This document shows positions 46,198 through 64,000 of a stretch of DNA of 64,000 nucleotides, in pieces. This DNA comes from Apostichopus japonicus (Eukaryota > Echinodermata > Holothuroidea > Aspidochirotida > Stichopodidae). Within the stretch, counting starts at the first letter, position 1, and each line of letters opens with the position of its first letter. The notes under the pieces are model-generated. The model was given only the letters and a program-made list of their open reading frames with translations, was not told the origin of the DNA and did not search any database. A program made the position numbers and the translations under genes. The stretch lies in contig NC_092568.1 of the NCBI RefSeq assembly GCF_037975245.1, positions 16,387,001 through 16,451,000 on the forward strand, given 5' to 3'.

Positions 46198-48415
46198 TAA
46201 ATCAGTTTCGGTATAATACCAGCTATACCACAAAAAACCAAATAAAACCCACGCAACAATGGCAAATACTACAGATAATGGTAGCCTACTTGGTTATACA
46301 ATTGTTGGGAGCGGGCCTTTCCCCCTTCTTAAAACCCAGTCACGCATAAGAGTCGCTGATAACACACTTCTCTTGTATTCTATTGACCTTGTCAACACTT
46401 GTTTGTTAACACCAGCTATTCATCAGTTCTTAACAGGTAAGAGGGATTCAAAGTACACAGAGAAATATGAAAGAAAATAAAAGACTTGTTCACCTTGACT
46501 GCTTGCCTTTGTGAATGATTAACTGGAGGTGTAAACAAGCCAACCCTATCCTCTTTCGATTTTAAATATATAGTTATAAATATGAAACTCTCGAGTTACC
46601 GGCAGCCAATAGTGAATCACTACGTGTGCCATTTTAAAAAAAGGGTAAACAAATCCTCACGTGGGGGTTAAACAAAAGGCAAAAGGGTGGTCAATGGTTA
46701 CTTTATAATTTGTATTGAATGAAAGGGAACAATACACCAAGGTTTTTTTTTGTGAGTGTGTATGTGTGTGCGTGTGTGTTCAATTGACAAACACAATTCA
46801 GCGTTGTAAGGAATTGTAAGGTACTATACACAAGACAGTTTTTATATTTTGATTTGAATGAAGGCACATGTGATCATTAGGCAAATTCTGCTGTACACAA
46901 CCTTTTATAAGGTGACACTGTATTAATTCCATCCTGCAGTGTAGGATATACAGTAAAAGTCTTAGGAATGACTTGCACTGCCTACTTAATCACTTCTCAC
47001 AATTTTATTTTTGCATCCCATCTCACATTCACTCTGAAACAGTCAAAACAGTGTCAGTCAAATTGATGCCAGTGTTAACTTAACATCAACAATAGTAAAA
47101 ATTACCACAAACTTTTGGATGACTACATTTTCATTTCCCCTTCACGCCCCCCCCCCCCCTTCACATCTCCTCCCCCCTTCCCCCCTTCAACCAAAAATGT
47201 CTGTAAAACATTTCATCTGACATGCCAGATCTTAAGATGCTGCATGCTGCCTCCCCATCTCATCTGCAGTAAGAATTTTATTTACGTTATTTTATTATTC
47301 TAAATCAATATCAATTAATGTTTCTTGTTCAATAGAAAATTGAAAAGTGAAATAATCTTCATGGGATCAAACATGCATTAATATCACTCAGACAAACCAA
47401 AATGGGGATCAAGTTATAAAACAGGACCTCTCACCCAATTGATCCTTTCTTGTAGCAAAGGTGAAACTTTGTATGCCATTTGGTTAAAACAAACCAAAGA
47501 ACACTCTAAGTGTGCTTTGGAGGTTAAAATGTCTATTTATACAGACTCTAAGAATGATTAATTCTCTGACTTTGCTAGCCACTTCAATGGCCTTTTGAAC
47601 TAAATGTCCTCCAATGTGGGAAACATTTTCCATTCTTGATAAATCAGTTTCCGGTATAATACCAGCTATACCACAAAAAACAAAATAAAACCCACACAAC
47701 AATAGCAAATACTATAATGGTAGCCTACTTGGTTATACAATTGTTGGGAGCGGGCTTTTCCCCCTTCTTAAAACCCAGTCATGCATAAGAGTCGCTGATA
47801 ACACACTTCTCTTGTATTCTATTGACCTTGTCAACACTTGTTTGTTAACACTGGTCAGCTATTCATCAACTTAACATCAACAATGGTAAACATTACCACA
47901 AACTTTTGGATGACTTCATTTTCATTTCCCCTTCATGCCCCCCCCCCTTCACATCTCCTCCCCCCTTCCCCCCTTCAACCAAAAATGTCTGTAAAACATT
48001 TCATCTGACATGCCAGATCTTAAGATGCTGCATGCTGCCTCCCCATCTCATCTGCAGTAAGAATTTTATTTACGTTATTTATTATTTTACATCAATATCA
48101 ATGTTTCTTGTTTAATTGAAACTTGAAAAGTTAAATATTCTTTATGTGATCAAACATGCATTAATATCACTCAGACAAACCAAAATGGGGATCAAGTTAT
48201 AAAACAGGACCTCTCACCCAATTGTTCCTTTCTTGTAGCAAAGGTGAAACTTTGTAGGCCATTTGGTTAAAACAAACCAAAGAACACTCTAAGTGTGTTT
48301 TGGAAGTTAAAATGTCTATATATACAGACTCTAAGAAATGATTAATTCTCTGACTTTGCTAGCCACTTCAATGGCCTTTTGAACTAAATGTCCTCCAATG
48401 TGGGAAACATTTTAA
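46198..48415. repeat. Tandem duplication with a deletion in the second unit
   Basis: Block A (46198-46430) recurs at 47640-47870, and block B (about 47077-47636) recurs at about 47875-48415. The order is A, about 650 bp of spacer, B, A', B'. The simplest reading is a duplication of A-spacer-B followed by loss of the spacer in the second unit. Block B contains C-rich tracts. Confidence 0.9.
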
Positions 48416-49681
48416 TTCTGTTAGCTAGTGATAACCGATAGCAAACCATACACTGAGTTGGCTTCTTCAAATTTACATTTCGTCTTTAAGCATACATCTC
48501 CCAAGGTGTATGAGACTTGTCTTATTACATAATCAAAGACCTTGCAAGGCCAGTGATTGACACGTGCGATTCAAAGCCAATTAAAGCTCAATTTGAAGAA
48601 AGAGGAGAGTTCTTAGACTCTTAGTTAGCCGTTACAATGTAATTTTTCCATACATAGTAATAGCATTAATCTAATCAAAACTTGTATAGAAAGTTGTAAA
48701 AGAAATACAGTTTTGATTACATTGATTATCTTTTGGAGAGAACAATTTTTATATAGTTGACAAAAATGTGTTGTACTTAAAATTAATTATCAAAGTTTTA
48801 TTTTTAAATTTTGATTTGAGAAATAAACACTACAGGACATTAAAGGTACTCTTCAGTATGATTTAACTTAATTTTCATTCACAAAAATATTTGAAAGGGA
48901 AAAAGTCATTGTGCATTTAATATCTGACAAGAATATTCAATAATGCAAACTATATTTACAACATATTAACTGTGAGGACAAAACTCTCTTCTTTCTTTTT
49001 TATTAACAGATAATATGAATTAGTTTTGCATTTGGGCATAAGACTTAAGAGGGCATATAACCGATGATTAGTTATATATTTAAGATTCCTGGTTTTATAG
49101 TGTTTATAATTGTAATGTTCAAGCCTTATTTCAGAACCACACTGAAATATTCAATGTTTTACCAAAGGTTTTGGCTATGACATAAAGACTAGCAAAAGTG
49201 TTCAATGGAGGTCTGCACCTGAACAGGTAGATAGGCATATTAAGTCTCAGTCACAAAATAACTTACTATGACATTTGTTTAAGCAGTCAAATCTAGTATT
49301 ATTTATTTGTTACTGTCAAAAGTGTTACTATCAAGTAAATGACTAACATACTAACAAGTTCACAAAACCCAGTAATTTACATTGGCTAATTTCTCCTGTA
49401 AAACCACGTAGTACGATTTAATCAAAGTTAGGGGTTTATTATCTCATGTGGCAAATTTAGGTAACCTGCTGTCTCTAGTCCATGGGAATTTCGAATTGCC
49501 GTACTACGAGTACGACTAGGCCTAAATCTAAGAATACGGTAACACTGTTAAGTGTAAGGTCTATAACAACAATACTGTAATAAAATGATGAACAGTCCAT
49601 GGTAAATGAGATCAGACCTGCGTCCTATAGTAATATAGTAAACAGTATCATGTAACCCAGTATTTGGGTAAAATTACATAC
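48416..49681. other. FRMD8 5' UTR intron, left of the first exon
   Basis: AT-rich sequence. I see no exon, RNA gene or delimited repeat here. Confidence 0.5.
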
Positions 49682-49990
49682 CGTAAAAGTATCGGATCTA
49701 ACAGATCAGTTGAACAGGACTTGATTCTGCAGAAAATCGAGAGTGTTTGATCAAACAACTCCCTGGTTTGATCAATTAACTCTTGGCTTTCGTTCCGGTT
49801 ATCCTTGATGGCCAAGGAACTTGTGTCAAAACACAGATCGTAAGATACGATGGATGGTGTGTGGTTGTTTTGATTCTGACTGTTCTTCACCACTGCACTA
49901 TATTGACGGAGCAAACGTGACACTCGCCATGCATACACAATTGGCCGCGGCTGTTAGTGTACAACAGCTGAGCTGCGATAAAATGACGTA
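49682..49990 (-). other. FRMD8: Probable 5' non-coding first exon of FRMD8
   Basis: The FRMD8 start codon sits 21 nt inside an exon whose acceptor is at 41789-41790, so at least one upstream exon is required. The best candidate ends at 49682 before the donor GTATGTAATT. Joined to exon 2 it adds no in-frame ATG, because a TGA lies just upstream in the FRMD8 frame. The left boundary (transcription start) is a guess near 49990. One frame through this exon is open for about 90 codons but has no ATG. Transcript evidence would settle it. Confidence 0.45.
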
Positions 49991-52556
49991 TTTCAGCACC
50001 GTCCATTATTCTCACAGATAGTAACATACATAAACAGTTAATTAGAAATTCTCTTATTTCAGATAACTTAAGTCTACTAATAATTTGCAGAAGGGAATTA
50101 AGAAAGCAAAGATTAAAAAGATTTCAATAAACATACGATACATGTCAATGTAACTACCGTACATATTTTATTTCCCCTACCACTGAAAGTGGAATCGTCC
50201 CGATACTCTCTGGAGAACGGATTACCTGGAATTGTTACGTATGTAATTCTCGCGTTCGTTTACATGCACTACATAACCTCTCCCCTGATTTACTCTGACT
50301 CACGTCTTCTAGAAATTACTGCCGAGAGAAAAGATAAATTGTTTGAATCAACAAATTTAATCAATTGTGTTTATAAGCTAACTTTGCATCTCATATATGT
50401 TATGACTACAAATTTAAGTTGAAATGTTTAGTGTTATAACATGTAGCGCAGGCTAATCTGAAGGAAGGGAAAGTAGCTGACTGTTTAAGGGGATATCGCC
50501 GGAATCGCTCATTTGTTTAAATTATTACCAGTGCAACACTTTACAACTTAATACTCCTGTAGCTGCTGAAAACAGTAACGGTTCACGGCCTGAATCAAAT
50601 AGACACCTACGCATGATTGGCACATATGAAAAGTATCCTTCTTAAAAGTTAGCACATGGTCTACATTCATTTATAGTGCAACCAGGGAGCTGCTACTCTA
50701 ACAGCAGCTCCCTGGTGCAACCAACATTAGGACCAAATATAGCTCTTTTCACATTTTTATTGCTGCATGAGGGGATAAGCAGTATATACTTGTTTCAGAC
50801 TTAATCTAAGTTATTCGTCCTCCGTCTCCCCAACCCCCACCCCTTGCTAACCTCTCCACTAATGGTGCAAGGGTTGACGTGTTTCTGTGTGTGTGTGTGT
50901 GGGGGGGGGTAGGGGAGGTGGGTTTTGGGTGGGTGGTGGGTGACCCGATCAATACTTTTTTCAAGCTGGCAGTCAGTAGACACTCTAGTCCGTGCACTGC
51001 CGATTTCCCTCCTGAAACGTCAATATATCGAAATTTATGAATACTTAGTACTTTCTTATAACTGCAGGGTACCGTCTTTATGTAAATAAACATAGACCAA
51101 TGTATATATATTGGTACTAAGAACAAAATCGTCGGTAACAATAGTTAGAGTTATAGCATGCGGGAGTTGCCATTTGTATGGCACCTTCATAGTTCAAAAT
51201 AATCACGGTACATTTCATACAAATACACTTCGTAGACTTTGTGAGTGCGCCCTCACTTTAGTTTCACGCGCTCTGGTTTCATAAAGAGAAGTTTACATGG
51301 ATCTTTGGTGATCAAAATGTTTAACGGCTGTATTTCATTGATCACGTTTCTTCTGAACTAAAAATAGTGTCCTATTTGCCGTGGCAGTACTTAAGTTACA
51401 TACTTTGCGTCTGTAACAGAAGTCTACATTCAAACTATTTCTGGTAAAACTGTAAGAAAAAAAAGGATAAACCACGGATATCGGAACCAAAACCGAATTC
51501 TAAACCGTAATTAGTGAATATTTTAATTTAATATAGAACATAGCTAAATATCTCATCGACACTTTTCGGAAGTGCACTTTGTTGGTAACCTTTAATATTC
51601 TTGTGGCTATTTAAACAATTATTTTGTTATCCGATCAGTATTAAATTCAAGCTAACTTACAGCGACTATACTTTACTTCTACCGCAGACTTTGATCAGTG
51701 TACTATATTTATGGCAGATCTCCACTTTCACATGTCAGAAAGTTCAACTCTTCCATCATCGTAATATTTGCAATAAAGTATCACATTCGAACGCAAACAT
51801 ACACACACACATGTGTTCAGACGTATAACGGTCAAGTGGCACCGACGCCTTGCAAGGAATTAAATTATTAATTAAAAAAAATGAAAATTCATGTTTGCGT
51901 TATTTTCAATTAGACCAGAAATGTTACCATACGTAAAGTAACAGTTTGTGTGGATAACCAAAATTCCTTTACTCGATGGATATGGCACAATCCGATTGGC
52001 TAATGCATTGACAAATTATTTTAATAAAGCAATTTACCGAAACCCAACTACCGTATCATTTTCAGCGTATATGATACAGAGCCATATTTGGGGGTATCAT
52101 CTTTCACATCTGTGATGTCATACCGTAGTGCCACTAGAATTTGAGATCTTTGATTTTCTATTTCAGTTACTTTAATTTTGAAATATTTCGAAGCAGAATG
52201 TTAACAATGTTGATATTGAATGTCGCTTTTTCATTGAGTTCAGAGCTGAATGTTACATACTCTAAGGGGAAGATTCTATTTTGTCAAATCGGCTCTAGAA
52301 CTTCCAGGAGAGCTGTTCGTTGATGTGCAGACTGACCCTTCTGGGAAACTCCCCAGAATCTGACCACAATCTCAAGTACTAAATGAATTTGTGAATGCAA
52401 CTTCTTCAACACCTCTATAAAAAGTGCAACCGGATCCGGCAGCAATTAAAACTCACAACAAAGAAGTAGGATATCAACAGGGAATTACCCTCAATACCAC
52501 TTCACACCTAACCAGGACGGCTAGGCGGAAGATTGTTAAATCTGGTGGAGGTTATG

Positions 52557-52970
52557 GCAAGCCACATGTGCAATAATTCGATAAACCGAGTTTATCGCCG
52601 TTAAACTCTGTTTTTCGATCGATAAACTGAGTCTTTCGACTGGATAACCGTGTTTTTCGCGATAAACTCAGTTAATCGAGCGAAAAGCAGAGCTTAACGG
52701 CGATAAACTCGGTTTTATCGAATAATTGCACACGTGGCGTGCCATATCCAATTCGATAAACTCGGTTTATCGAGCGATTAACTTAGTTTATCGAGCGAAA
52801 AACATAGTTCCCATTTGATAAACTCGGTTTATCGTCGATAATCTTAGTTTATCGAGGTAACCCTGCTTTTCGCTCGATAAACTGAGTTTACCGCGAAAAA
52901 GACGGTTATCCATTCAATAAACTGAGTTATCGGGTTATCGGTTTATCGAATTATTGCACATATGGCTTGC
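52557..52970. mobile_element. Foldback element built from an iterated TTTATCGA motif
   Basis: The ends form inverted repeats, GCAAGCCACATGTGCAATAA at the left and TTATTGCACATATGGCTTGC at the right. About twenty TTATCG/CGATAA hexamers fill the interior. It splits into two nested hairpins: 52561-52738, whose arms are nearly perfect over about 50 bp, and 52739-52970. No unambiguous target duplication is seen; a TA on each side is possible. No coding capacity. Confidence 0.85.
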
Positions 52971-53934
52971 TGTAGGAGGAGGTGGTGGTAGTGGCGTATG
53001 TTTTTATGTGGGGGGTGGTTGTGGTGGGGGGGGGGGGTTGGCACAATCTTGGAGGGATAGTGGTAACTTAAATTTGAGCGTGGAAAAAATGACTATAAAA
53101 CCTGAGAAAATGATAATGTTTTTCATACCACAAATTCTAGTATTTGCATGCTCTTTTAAAAGCGTTTTATTAAAATGAAATCCGCTTAAATGTTTTACCA
53201 AAACGACACTTTCATATAACACAGGTCCAAAGATTGGTAAATGGTCCTTTTCATACCGACGTATATCACTTCCGTTGTCATTACGTACGCCACGCCATAC
53301 CTCACCGTAAAGCTTGATCACGATCATAGGGTAGCATACGCCCAATATAAGCCCCATTGACTTACACACTAAATCACATAAGTAATGTGGTTTCTGAGTC
53401 TAGATAGAAGTTTTCACTAGCTAAACGCTACCATCACCGGATAGCTGACAAGTTGGCCTTTCATGGCAGCATCAATTTTCCGTATCATGACCATGTAGAT
53501 TTTTTGCTATCCGAGCCGGAAGTTTTCGTCACTTGTAATCAAACCTCTTCACTCAGTAGTAAACAATTTTCCTACGCTGCTCCTGGGAGGCCTAAAGGGG
53601 TCTAAAATTGACCCAATTTTCTCACAACATGTACTTCCATTCATATTCTTCAACATGCAAGCACAACAAACTAGATCATGATTGATAACAGGTCAAAAAA
53701 GATGTTCTCCTGCTGCTTTTGGCACTTTTCCTGAAACAGGAGAACAATCGAGCGGATGGAGACTCGAATAGGAGTATGCCACCACAGAGCAGAATATATT
53801 CTGCCCTGTGATCACGATATAGTTTTGCGAAACGCAGAGCCGTATCTAACTTGCGAAACGAACACAACATTACAATTCTGAGGAATTGTTACTAGCCATG
53901 CTAATCTCAGTATGTTTATATGTATGTATATTTA

Positions 53935-53972
53935 AGATCCTCCTGCAAGCAGGAACTTGCGAAGAAGCCATC
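53935..53972. mobile_element. Fragment of the SINE tail
   Basis: About 38 bp matching the 3' tail of the SINE at 5966-6165 (GATCCTCCTGCAAGCAGGAA followed by CTTGCGAAGAAG). No tRNA-like head follows, so this is a 5'-truncated SINE or the tail of the LINE that mobilises it. Confidence 0.6.
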
Positions 53973-55999
53973 ATTGGCTTATAAGTTATATGAGAGGTAA
54001 ACTGGTAATGAAACCCAGAATCTACCTTAACTAAGGTCAAAAGTGACACAAGGATATTTTTCGGTATAGGGTAAGCCTACACTTATTTAATTGATCGCAG
54101 GCTCTGCAAACATGCTTAACTTCGCAGATGTGTAGGCCAAGGGCCTTTACCTAGGATAGGTCCCTTTCCCTACAGTATAGCCTCGTTAGCCCACAGGACC
54201 TCCCAAAGATTGTCACAACTCCCAGGTCACCAAGTATAGCACACGTCTCTAGCCTCTGTGGTTATCGTAACCAGGCCGATATTAAGTTATGCAAATGGCT
54301 CAAGTTACACTTGTTTCAATATTATTGTGGATTTGGTAGAAGTCTAGGTTTGAGCCTATACTTTACTGTAGACATAACTAGTACTAGCTAATATAGTAGC
54401 ATGTTTGGCTCATAATTGACACACTTAAAGATCTGCTTTATTGGCTCCAATTATAGCACGCTATAACTAGGAAAGTTTTGTGATTATGTAATTGACCTGC
54501 CACGTTCGTAAATTGACCTCAGGCTTAACAATTAGCCTGCATCGCTTCATAACACCATTAGGCTCTTTGTGTAAACATTGAGTGGAAATATGTTCATGTC
54601 TACAGTGTTTTTAATCATACAGCATTCACACAAAGACCCACATACAAGAAAAAATATGTGGGTCACAGACTAATTGTTAAAAAGAGGTCATTTCATGACC
54701 AAAGGCAGGTAAATTATGTAATCTCAAGAAATTTTTCCATGAAAGCTTGCTATAGTTGGGGTCTATACAGCGGCCTTTTAAGGATTTGATTAGCGATGCC
54801 TATCAACAAAAAATTGAAATCACTCAACTGTATTTGTTTTCAGATGTGTAGTTAATCAGAAATGTAGTGATCTCAAAATATTTGTTGTTCTGTTGCCTAT
54901 GCAACATACAATTGAGCAGAATTTGACCTCAAAATGTCTGATGTGTCAAGTTCATCATACCCCTAAATTGACACATTCGTCGATAAGCTAACTGTAGTGT
55001 AGGCCTAAGTATCCATCCATTGAATTTGGATGCTGTTTGCTATGCTTTGAGCCTCTAAGCTCAGACAGGTCAGGTCCCAGTGAGTAGTGGTATTATACTG
55101 AGGTAATTTTGGTTCTTTGTAGGGAGTAAGATTTCCAAATGCCTAAAAAATGTGCAAAACTGGTGGAGGGTATTAAAAAGCTTTAAAAAAAAAAAAATTT
55201 GATCAGCATGTACCTGAAATGGATTTAAACTCATCAAATATGTAGTTCTGCTTGACTGCAAAAAGTTTAGGTTGTTAATATTTCAAGGTGCGTCAATTAC
55301 GAAGGTGCGTCAATTATGAAGCCTTTACTATACTACTAGTAAGTAGTAGTACTAGTAGCCTATTAGGCCTAGTAAGTTAGATTTGTGCTAGGCCTACGTA
55401 TATTATGTTATGCAATACTTAAAGGTCTCAGCTATTCACCAGCAGCCAGTGGAAAGAGAGAAATGCGGTATGTTGACAAAAAAGGTGCTCTCACTATTCA
55501 CCTGGCTGAGCTCAAATTAGGGAATGTAACATGTTATTGCCCCAACACTAGGATGAATAAGGTCTAACACTTACATTTTTCTCACAACTGCTAGCCGAAT
55601 GAGAAAAGAAAGAATTATAGAACTGATTGATAGATAGATGATTGACATATAAAATGATATTTGTAATTTGTACTTTCAGACTAAGAGCTGGTTGAGACAG
55701 GAGGTTATTGAAATGGCACCTAAACTTGCTAGAGTTGATTCTCATCACATCATCAAAGCATTGATATTGCAACCTACTTTCAAATCCATTTTAATAACCT
55801 TTCATATATGAAGAAAAGGCCTTTTATACCAGAAAGGATCTTGAAATAAATTTGTATGCATCATTATTTGATTTGTTCCTCAGTAAATGTGTTTCCAGAT
55901 TTTTTTTATTTTTCATTTTTTGTTACAATTTAATTTAATTTCATACTTTTCTATATAATTTCAGGGATCATTGGAAATGGACAAGACCAGCAAGGAATC

Positions 56000-62349
<6,350 letters not shown>

Positions 62350-62532
62350 TGCGACTAAATTAGTAGTACGATTTTGTGATCAGGACGAATTGTACTTGGG
62401 ACCATGTTCAGAGGAGGCTCTATGATATAGGAAATATGAGCATGAAGAGCAGAGCTATGTGCAGTTTACTATGTTATAAAGCACTGTAATAATGAATCGT
62501 GATGTGTGTTGAGAGGGCCGTGGTGCCATGAT

Positions 62533-62538
62533 AATAAA
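62533..62538 (+). terminator. Poly(A) signal AATAAA for NDUFAF7
   Basis: AATAAA lies 184 nt after the NDUFAF7 stop codon and is the first canonical signal there. It implies a short 3' UTR ending near 62.55 kb. Confidence 0.7.
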
Positions 62539-62696
62539 CAGAAAATGTACAAAACACTTTCTCGATATTTTTTCCTCTGTGCGTACTTGAAGATGACTTT
62601 GTAAACATCCTTAAGTTTAATAGAATCTTAAATGTCATACAACAAACCAGCAACAATTAAGATGAAAGACAGGTTCTTGCATATGCAAGTAACACT

Positions 62697-62702
62697 TTTA
62701 TT
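62697..62702 (-). terminator. Poly(A) signal AATAAA for ESF1
   Basis: TTTATT on the plus strand reads AATAAA on the minus strand, 565 nt downstream of the ESF1 stop codon. It leaves about 160 bp to the opposing NDUFAF7 signal. Confidence 0.6.
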
Positions 62703-63267
62703 GGTTTTCAACTTTTCATTGATATTTTGTTTCAAATTGTGGAAAGTGGAAAGTAACATGTAAGTAAAATCTGGCATATTTACACTGCCACTTACAATTG
62801 ATAAAGGCCAAGATGCATTTAAGATATATCCTAACGTACTCCATACCATAGATAAGATATGTAACATGTTCTGCCATGTTTGACTAAATAGGTAACATCA
62901 TGATCAATAATGCTCAAGTACAATTTGAATGAGTAGGTGAGACCAACCAGAAACTTCCTATACCTTCAATCTAAAAAGGTTGATTACTTCATGGTATATT
63001 GTAGTATATTAATTTGGATGTGCCATGCAAGAGATATGATAGAATAGAAGACACTACAGATCCTTTTGTTTCTCTTTAATAAGTATGCTACAAGTTTATA
63101 GCAAATGTAATTTGTGCAATTTGTATTACTACAGCTGAAACTACAATGGACCAGTTGGACTTGTGATACAGCAGACGTTGCATCTAGTATCTTTGATCCT
63201 CTTGATAAACCTGTTACTATCTCAAACAAGGTAATAATGTGAGTTCAGTACACTAACAACTCTTTTG

Positions 63268-64000
63268 TCATTTCTTTATGCTCCTTGGCTGGACCTTCCC
63301 TGCTATATTACTAGTATTCCGCTTAATGGACTTTATCAGAGCAGACACTTCACTCTTCGATGCTACTTTCTCGTCCAACTTGGTTTCCTTGTCTTGATGT
63401 GTTTTAGTAATTTTCGATTCCCCTCTCGCTCTCCTAGTCTGGTTTTCTTCCATTATCGCCTGCATTGATTTGGTACATTTAAAGTGAGGATCGGACGGAT
63501 CTATCGCAAAGTGATGAGAAGAATAAATGGCATCGAATCTAGAGTCCTTAACGTCAACCTCAAATGTGTCCTCTACTTTATCATCATCGTCTTCATCTTG
63601 CGTCCTGTTCTTCCTCTTCTTCTTCTTCTTAGGTTTCTCTTTCTCCATGATGTCCTTGAGATTGAAATGTTGTTTATTGTCTTCATCATCCATCATCAAT
63701 AATTCCAGTTCAGCCTGACAAAAACAGAAACAAACAAAAATGTCACAATGGCAATGACAATATTAAATACTACTGGCAAAGTGGATGCCAGTATTCACAG
63801 TATGACTAATACTATTTTGTAGATGTCACAACTTCTAAATTTATGGTCACTTAACATATTAAGGTAAAAACAGGTCAATTGAAAAATAAAATTATCAAAA
63901 CCTCTTCAATTCTTACTTTTCTCTTTAACTTATCTTCTTTGTCTTCTTCCTCATCTTCATCATCTCTCCTCTTTGAACCTTTCCTGTTTTTCTTTCCGTC
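63268..64000 (-). CDS. ESF1: ESF1 pre-rRNA-processing protein homolog, C-terminal part (5' part outside the window)
   Basis: Family role: a nucleolar protein needed for early pre-rRNA cleavages leading to 18S rRNA, part of the small-subunit processome neighbourhood. Two exons are visible, in transcription order: an incomplete one, 64000-63917, encoding a very acidic and basic stretch (RRDDEDEEEDKEDKLKRK), with a GTAAGA donor; then 63714-63268, entered after a CAG acceptor in phase 0. The second exon begins AELELLMMDDEDNKQHF, which matches the human LALLMMDEDED region. It continues through a KKKKKRKNR run to a NUC153-type motif, DSRFDAIYSSHHFAIDPSDP, and ends RSIKK before TGA at 63270-63268. 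176 residues are visible. Low-complexity acidic and lysine-rich segments are normal for this family. It is convergent with NDUFAF7. Confidence 0.94.

Larger units (their letters stand above)
49991..55963. other. Intergenic region between the divergent FRMD8 and NDUFAF7 genes
   Basis: Should contain the promoters of both genes and the unseen 5' exon of NDUFAF7. Visible items are a 14-bp hairpin at 50681-50716, a G-rich run at 50898-50940, the TTATCGA foldback element at 52557-52970, a G-rich tract at 52975-53040 and a SINE tail fragment at 53935. No conserved coding exon was recognised. Confidence 0.5.

Noticed and set aside
49648..49938. 96-codon minus-strand frame upstream of FRMD8
   Set aside because: It starts at GTG and contains no ATG; spliced to exon 2 it stops within eight codons. 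It is best explained as the 5' UTR exon.

Overview
The window is AT-rich eukaryotic nuclear DNA. It holds spliced genes with canonical GT-AG introns, long repeat-laden introns and abundant degenerate transposons. All five recognisable genes are conserved animal genes. Gene content, tRNA-derived SINEs and foldback elements with tandem motifs in their arms fit a marine invertebrate deuterostome, perhaps an echinoderm; that placement is inference. No prokaryotic, organellar or CRISPR feature was seen.

Layout. (1) 2.1-6.8 kb, minus strand: DNPH1, the 2'-deoxynucleoside 5'-phosphate N-hydrolase, complete in four exons. (2) 7.7-17.4 kb, plus strand: MAD2L1BP (p31comet), two coding exons split by an 8.9-kb intron. 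DNPH1 and MAD2L1BP are head to head with 870 bp between start codons. (3) About 24-49.7 kb, minus strand: FRMD8, twelve coding exons plus a probable non-coding first exon; its last few dozen residues are unresolved. (4) 56.0-62.3 kb, plus strand: NDUFAF7, complete in ten coding exons. (5) 63.3 kb to the right edge, minus strand: the 3' end of ESF1, converging on NDUFAF7 with poly(A) signals about 160 bp apart.

The genes do not form one pathway: they cover nucleotide-pool sanitation, spindle checkpoint silencing, iRhom/ADAM17 stabilisation, complex I assembly and early pre-rRNA processing. Regulation visible in the sequence is limited to the shared DNPH1/MAD2L1BP promoter region, the convergent NDUFAF7/ESF1 3' ends and a possible poison exon in NDUFAF7.

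The most unusual material is the mobile DNA. MAD2L1BP intron 1 carries a nested stack: a deleted Ty3/gypsy remnant with candidate LTRs, a 3.1-kb foldback element inserted in it with a perfect 9-bp target duplication, and an array of about 400-bp units packed with AGGTCA half-sites. Two copies of one 250-bp hAT-type MITE lie 56 kb apart in opposite orientation, each with its own 8-bp target duplication. Three unrelated foldback elements each build their arms from one iterated short motif.
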